Shown here piece after piece: positions 51,643 through 55,405 of a stretch of 55,405 bases of DNA (position 1 is the first letter of the stretch; each line of letters opens with the position of its first letter). A program made the translations under genes and the position numbers. The notes below the pieces were generated by a model that had not been told where the DNA came from, ran no database searches, and saw only the letters and a program-made list of their open reading frames with translations. The DNA comes from an uncultured Scytonema sp. (lineage in GTDB: Bacteria > Cyanobacteriota > Cyanobacteriia > Cyanobacteriales > Nostocaceae). The stretch covers positions 1-55,405 of the forward strand of contig CALMVQ010000092.1 in the NCBI GenBank assembly GCA_937873135.1, in the 5' to 3' direction.

Positions 51643-53043
51643 GTGACGGTCAAATCAGCAACTGAACACCTGATTACCCTACAAGGTGCCGGCAAATATT
51701 ATCGGCAGCCGAATGGTCAGCAAATCGTTATTCTCGAGAATATCAACTTGGAGTTGCGTTCAGGAGAAATCGTCGCTTTGCTAGGTCCTTCAGGTTCGGG
51801 GAAATCTACCTTAATGAGGATGGTGGCTGGGTTAATTCCACCCAGCCAGGGTAAAGTTGAATATCACAACCAACCCTTAGTAGGACTTAATCCAGGAGTC
51901 GCAATTGTTTTTCAAAGTTTCGCCCTCTATCCATGGTTGACTGTACTTGAGAATGTGGAACTTGGTCTAAAGGCAAAGGGAGAAGCCCCAGATCCCAGAC
52001 GGAAAAAGGCGCTACGAATGATTGACATTATTGGGCTGGACGGATTTGAAAATGCCTATCCCAAAGAACTTTCAGGAGGAATGCGTCAGCGAGTTGGATT
52101 TGCCAGAGCTCTGGCGGTAGAACCAGAATTATTGTGTATGGATGAGCCTTTTTCGGCTTTGGACGTGCTGACAGCAGAAAACCTCCGCTTTGAGCTATTA
52201 GATTTGTGGTTAGAACGTCGCATCCCGACTAAAGCTATTTTAATCGTCACTCACGGGATTGAAGAGGCTGTGATTCTAGCAGATCGGATTATCGTCCTCG
52301 GACGCAATCCAGGGAGAATCCGTGCTGAGTTACCCGTCACGTTACCTCATTACCGCGATCGCAAACATCCCAGCTTTCAAGCCTTGGTCGATCAGGTTTA
52401 TAAGATTATCACCAACCCCGAACTAGAAAAGATTGAGCCAGCACCCACAACAGTTTCCCCTCAAGAACCGCGTCCAGAGCCAAAGTATCAGTCTTTGCCA
52501 CCGGTACGCGTTGGCTCCATCGCTGGTTTGATCGAACTATTGGAGGATCGTCCCAAAACAGATCTCTACCGTCTCGGGCAAGAACTACAACTAGAGGTAG
52601 ATGACATTCTGCCCATTGTCGATGCTGCAAAATTAATGAGCTTTGTCGAGATAGCAGAAGGTGATATCAGCGTTACCTCAATTGGACAACAATTTATTGC
52701 CGGTGGGATTGATGAACGCAAACAAATTGTGCGGAATCAACTCCTCACTAACATTCGGCTAGTACAGCAAATTTACCGTCTTTTAGAAGCAAAACGCAAT
52801 CAACGCATTCCAGAAGAACTGGTTCTAGATATCCTAGAAAATCATTTTAGTCCTGAAGAAGCCAAGCGGCAATTAAACACCGTTATTGATTGGGGTCGTT
52901 ATGCGGAAATATACAGCTACAATGAGCCAGCAGGACAAATATTTTTAGAAGAAGACATAGATAAGGGGAGAGAGAGATCTGTTGAGCAGGAGAGACGACA
53001 AGAAGAGTCAGGAGGGGAATCTGAGGAGATGAATAATTCTTAA
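51643..53043 (+). CDS. ABC transporter ATPase, nitrate/sulfonate/taurine type, with AAA-associated C-terminal domain
   Basis: A 466-residue ATPase. The nucleotide-binding domain (about 10-245) shows Walker A GPSGSGKST, Q-loop VFQSFALYPW, signature LSGGMRQRV and Walker B LLCMDEPFSAL, with the H-loop VTHG. It is followed by a region (about 285-435) that matches the AAA-associated regulatory domain found on some NitT/TauT-type ATPases (LIELLEDRPKTDLYRLGQEL, EILVLDILENHF-like helices). The tail is very acidic/basic (DKGRERSVEQERRQEESGGE). Start is GTG 51643 with GAGGG eight bases upstream. It forms an operon with the permease 83 bp downstream. Substrate unknown. Confidence 0.92.
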   Translation: MTVKSATEHLITLQGAGKYYRQPNGQQIVILENINLELRSGEIVALLGPSGSGKSTLMRMVAGLIPPSQGKVEYHNQPLVGLNPGVAIVFQSFALYPWLTVLENVELGLKAKGEAPDPRRKKALRMIDIIGLDGFENAYPKELSGGMRQRVGFARALAVEPELLCMDEPFSALDVLTAENLRFELLDLWLERRIPTKAILIVTHGIEEAVILADRIIVLGRNPGRIRAELPVTLPHYRDRKHPSFQALVDQVYKIITNPELEKIEPAPTTVSPQEPRPEPKYQSLPPVRVGSIAGLIELLEDRPKTDLYRLGQELQLEVDDILPIVDAAKLMSFVEIAEGDISVTSIGQQFIAGGIDERKQIVRNQLLTNIRLVQQIYRLLEAKRNQRIPEELVLDILENHFSPEEAKRQLNTVIDWGRYAEIYSYNEPAGQIFLEEDIDKGRERSVEQERRQEESGGESEEMNNS

Positions 53044-53058
53044 CTCCGCCTGAATCCT

Positions 53059-53090
53059 GTAGAGACGCTCTGCAATGAAAGCGTCTCTAC
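53059..53090. repeat. GTAGAGACGCT hairpin repeat between ABC genes
   Basis: GTAGAGACGCT (53059-53069) and AGCGTCTCTAC (53080-53090) form an 11-bp perfect stem. A common intergenic hairpin class in cyanobacteria. It sits inside the presumed operon, so it may lower or stabilise downstream expression. Confidence 0.85.
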
Positions 53091-53126
53091 ATTTCCTTAC
53101 CTCGTAACTCATAACTCTCCACTTTT

Positions 53127-54866
53127 ATGACTCGACCCCTCACTCCCGCCAATCAAACCTCCGGACGCTTGAATTGGACATGGCAAGATGTCTTGCTGAT
53201 TCTGGCTGTCATTAGCTTAATTATGCTAATTGTGAGAACAGCCTCCAATTTCAGTGGTGGTTTCAACAGTAGTTTAACAATTTCAACCAAAATCAGTGCG
53301 CTACCAGGATATACCGCCCAAACTCTGCTACGCATGGGACTGGCTTACTTTTTATCACTGGTGTTTACCCTGATTTATGCTTATGCTGCTTATCGCTCCC
53401 GCCTTGCAGCTATAATTCTGATTCCCTTGCTAGATATTCTGCAATCAATTCCGGTGTTGTCATTTTTACCAGGGGTAGTGCTGGCTCTGATTGCCTTATT
53501 TCCCGGTCAGCGGATTGGAGTAGAACTCGCTTCTGTTCTCCTAATTTTCACTGGTATGACTTGGAACATGACTTTTAGTTTTTATCAATCCCTTCGCAGT
53601 ATTCCACAGGAATTGCTAGAAGCTGCTCGGATTTATCGGCTGAACCTCTGGCAGCGGTTTTGGACGTTGGAATTACCAGCAGGTGCCATCGGATTGGTGT
53701 GGAATAGTGTGATGTCGTTTGCAGGGGGTTGGTTTTTTTTAATTGCGATTGAATCGTTTACTTTAGGAGATAAAGATTTTCGCTTACCTGGGTTAGGCTC
53801 TTTTTTAGGAACGGCAGCCAATCGGCAAGACTATAAAGCTTTATTCTGGGGCTTGGTGGTGTTGATTGGAGTCGTTGTGGCAATTGATTTTTTAGTGTGG
53901 CGACCCCTAATTGCTTGGGCAGAAAAGTTTAAGGTTGAGATGGTTGAGGCACAAAGTACACCCGGATCGCGGGTGTTGGATATTTTGCGGCGATCGCCAA
54001 GTTTGCGGATTATGAGCGATCGCTTAGTTCGACCATTACAAGCAGTCCTTGACTACGGACTAATTCGAGGATTGCCCGTTCGCACCCTACCCGTCAACAA
54101 CCAAGGCAAATTGAAACTACCCGAGTTGATTAATTGGGTATTTATCACCGGCTTTGGCGTAATTGTTCTTTGGGGTACTTGGGAAGCCTTACTGCTGCTA
54201 AAAGTATTGAACTGGACTGATTGGCAAGCTGTACTCAGTGGAGCTGTTTTCACAGCTTTACGAGTGATTATAGCATTGATATTATCTCTACTGTGGACGG
54301 TGCCAGTAGGAGTTGCGATCGGTCGCAATCCCCGTTTGGCTCAAGTGTTACAACCTATAGTACAAATCGCTGCTTCCGTACCAGCAACAGCTTTATTTCC
54401 AGTTTTGTTGCTTTGGTTAACCCGTATTGCTGGCGGTTTAGAAATTGGTTCGGTAGCTTTGATGATGCTGGGAACGATGTGGTACATCCTCTTTAACGTT
54501 ATTGCAGGGGCACAGTCAATTCCTTCCGACTTACTCGAAGCCGCTTGGGTGTATAAGCTTTCTCGTTTGCAAAGATGGCGAACTTTAATTTTGCCAGGAA
54601 TCTTCCCCTACCTAATTACAGGGATTATCACCGCAGTCGGTGGCGCTTGGAATGCCAGTATCGTCAGCGAGTATGTCACTTTTCAAGGGAAGGTGAACAT
54701 GACACCCGGACTCGGTTCCACGATTTCTCATGCTACAGCTACAGGCAATTTCGCATTACTTCTCGCAGCAACAACGGTCATGTCCTTGTTAGTCGTCCTG
54801 ACTAATCGTCTGGTTTGGCGTCCTCTCTACCATTTGGCTCAAGAGAAATATCAACTACTGATCTAA
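53127..54866 (+). CDS. ABC transporter permease, double-length (two fused binding-protein-dependent permease domains)
   Basis: A 579-residue inner-membrane protein built of two BPD permease domains. Each half has its own EAA loop: LLEAARIYRLNLWQRFWTLE (about 167-186) and LLEAAWVYKLSRLQRWRTLI (about 469-488). About 12 hydrophobic helices are seen in total. The fusion means a single polypeptide can form the full membrane part, and only one ATPase gene is needed. It is coded 83 bp after the ATPase. No periplasmic binding protein is in the window, so the substrate (inorganic ion, sulfonate, nitrate, or other) stays open. Confidence 0.92.
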   Translation: MTRPLTPANQTSGRLNWTWQDVLLILAVISLIMLIVRTASNFSGGFNSSLTISTKISALPGYTAQTLLRMGLAYFLSLVFTLIYAYAAYRSRLAAIILIPLLDILQSIPVLSFLPGVVLALIALFPGQRIGVELASVLLIFTGMTWNMTFSFYQSLRSIPQELLEAARIYRLNLWQRFWTLELPAGAIGLVWNSVMSFAGGWFFLIAIESFTLGDKDFRLPGLGSFLGTAANRQDYKALFWGLVVLIGVVVAIDFLVWRPLIAWAEKFKVEMVEAQSTPGSRVLDILRRSPSLRIMSDRLVRPLQAVLDYGLIRGLPVRTLPVNNQGKLKLPELINWVFITGFGVIVLWGTWEALLLLKVLNWTDWQAVLSGAVFTALRVIIALILSLLWTVPVGVAIGRNPRLAQVLQPIVQIAASVPATALFPVLLLWLTRIAGGLEIGSVALMMLGTMWYILFNVIAGAQSIPSDLLEAAWVYKLSRLQRWRTLILPGIFPYLITGIITAVGGAWNASIVSEYVTFQGKVNMTPGLGSTISHATATGNFALLLAATTVMSLLVVLTNRLVWRPLYHLAQEKYQLLI

Positions 54867-55405
54867 TCTGTCGTGAGTGGGTAACGAGGAAGAATTCGGC
54901 GATCCTGCTATGCACCCACGCGCCATATCGTAAGAATTACACTGTGGAGGTCTTATGGCTCTTGTCACTTTCCGCTCTTACAAATTTTTGATTAATAAAC
55001 GTCTCCGACAATTAATTAGATCCTGTCCGGTAAATTAACCTTAATGCTGTCTGAACCCCTCCCCGCTTGCGGGGAGGGGTTGGGGAGATCTTCGGGCATG
55101 AGGCGTTTTCCCATGCCCAGGCGAGGAGCGTGGTGGGATTCCTTTCCGCATGAGTGATTTAACGGACATCATATTATGCGTTCGTTGAAATCCTTGGTAA
55201 CGTTATTGAGTGTAAGATGACCCATGCAATTTCTTCTCCCCCTCTCCCTAAACGGTAATATAAAGGGCACCGAAAAGAGTACCTCACGACTAGCTAGAAT
55301 AATTAACCCATCCAGGGGCAATGGATGGCTCAAAAGTTCCAGTGACAGTTGTGCCATTCATTATCCAAATAGCGTCCTCACCCGTTTTCTGATTGCGCCA
55401 GAAGA
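54867..55405. other. Right-end intergenic region
   Basis: 540 bp without a convincing gene. It holds the MITE-like element at 55024-55168; a frame at 55169-55357 is not protein-like. Confidence 0.6.
55024..55168. mobile_element. Short MITE-like element with TGTCCGGTAAAT inverted ends
   Basis: Left end TGTCCGGTAAAT (55024-55035) and right end ATTTAACGGACA (55157-55168) are inverted copies with one mismatch. The 145-bp interior has the perfect hairpin CCCCTCCCCGC-tt-GCGGGGAGGGG (55056-55079), identical to 8354-8377, and the piece gcatgaggcgttttccc shared with 27593-27786. Confidence 0.7.

Noticed and set aside
55169-55357. A minus-strand frame at the right end
   Set aside because: Low-complexity, no ribosome binding site, next to repeats; not protein-like.

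Overview
The window looks like chromosome of a filamentous, probably heterocyst-forming cyanobacterium (Nostocales-like). This rests on the very frequent HIP1 octamer (GCGATCGC), cyanobacterium-type housekeeping genes (secA, aspS, dprA, coaBC, trmJ), several short cyanobacterial orphan proteins, heptamer repeats of the aaaaagt type, and many intergenic hairpin repeats. The genus cannot be fixed from the sequence alone. No rRNA, tRNA, CRISPR array or intact transposase was seen.

Layout. (1) 62-2648, minus strand: coaBC, a DUF2555-like small protein, a serine esterase and a small orphan protein whose stop overlaps the esterase start. (2) 2889-8212: a possible small-molecule locus. An alpha-oxoamine-synthase-type PLP enzyme and a Rieske oxygenase lie on the minus strand, divergent from an MFS exporter and a HlyD/EmrA adaptor on the plus strand. 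(3) 8578-12046: stress and redox genes (CsbD, Cu/Zn superoxide dismutase, pirin, an SDR). (4) 12262-22018: secA, a diheme cytochrome c, trmJ, a serine hydrolase of class A beta-lactamase fold with a repeat tail, a PEP-CTERM protein, and dprA together with a 49-bp stray copy of part of dprA. (5) 22129-25472: SanA/YdcF-type protein, DUF2301 membrane protein, SAM hydrolase, and a CopG/RelE-type toxin-antitoxin pair. The pair is bracketed by a 280-bp direct duplication that carries a broken second SAM-hydrolase start.

(6) 25628-45593: an exopolysaccharide region. It contains a VanZ-LamG membrane protein, a hexapeptide acyltransferase and then a long minus-strand gene series. Read in transcription order, that series is: zinc-ribbon orphan protein, Wzc-type tyrosine autokinase, Wzx flippase, a GT-A transferase, a GT4, a Wzy/O-antigen-ligase-type polymerase, GT2, exostosin-type GT47, two GT4-like enzymes, a WecB/TagA/CpsF transferase, a GH10 glycanase coupled to it by an 8-bp overlap, and the polyprenyl-phosphate sugar-1-phosphate transferase that would start the repeat unit. 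This is almost a full Wzx/Wzy pathway. The outer-membrane export protein (Wza/OPX) is missing from the window.

(7) 45594-55405: a repeat-rich spacer, aspS, a conserved small protein sitting directly behind a truncated htpX that has lost its catalytic half, a coiled-coil orphan protein, and a NitT/TauT-type ABC transporter (ATPase with a C-terminal AAA-associated domain plus a double-length permease) without a binding protein.

Intergenic DNA holds several repeat families: MITE-like elements with ATATCATGTCCGG-type inverted ends, identical AGATCCCCGAC hairpins, GTAGAGACG hairpins, GTACTAGTAC-bounded tandem units and short tandem repeats. All functional statements are from reading motifs by eye. 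No database search was run.
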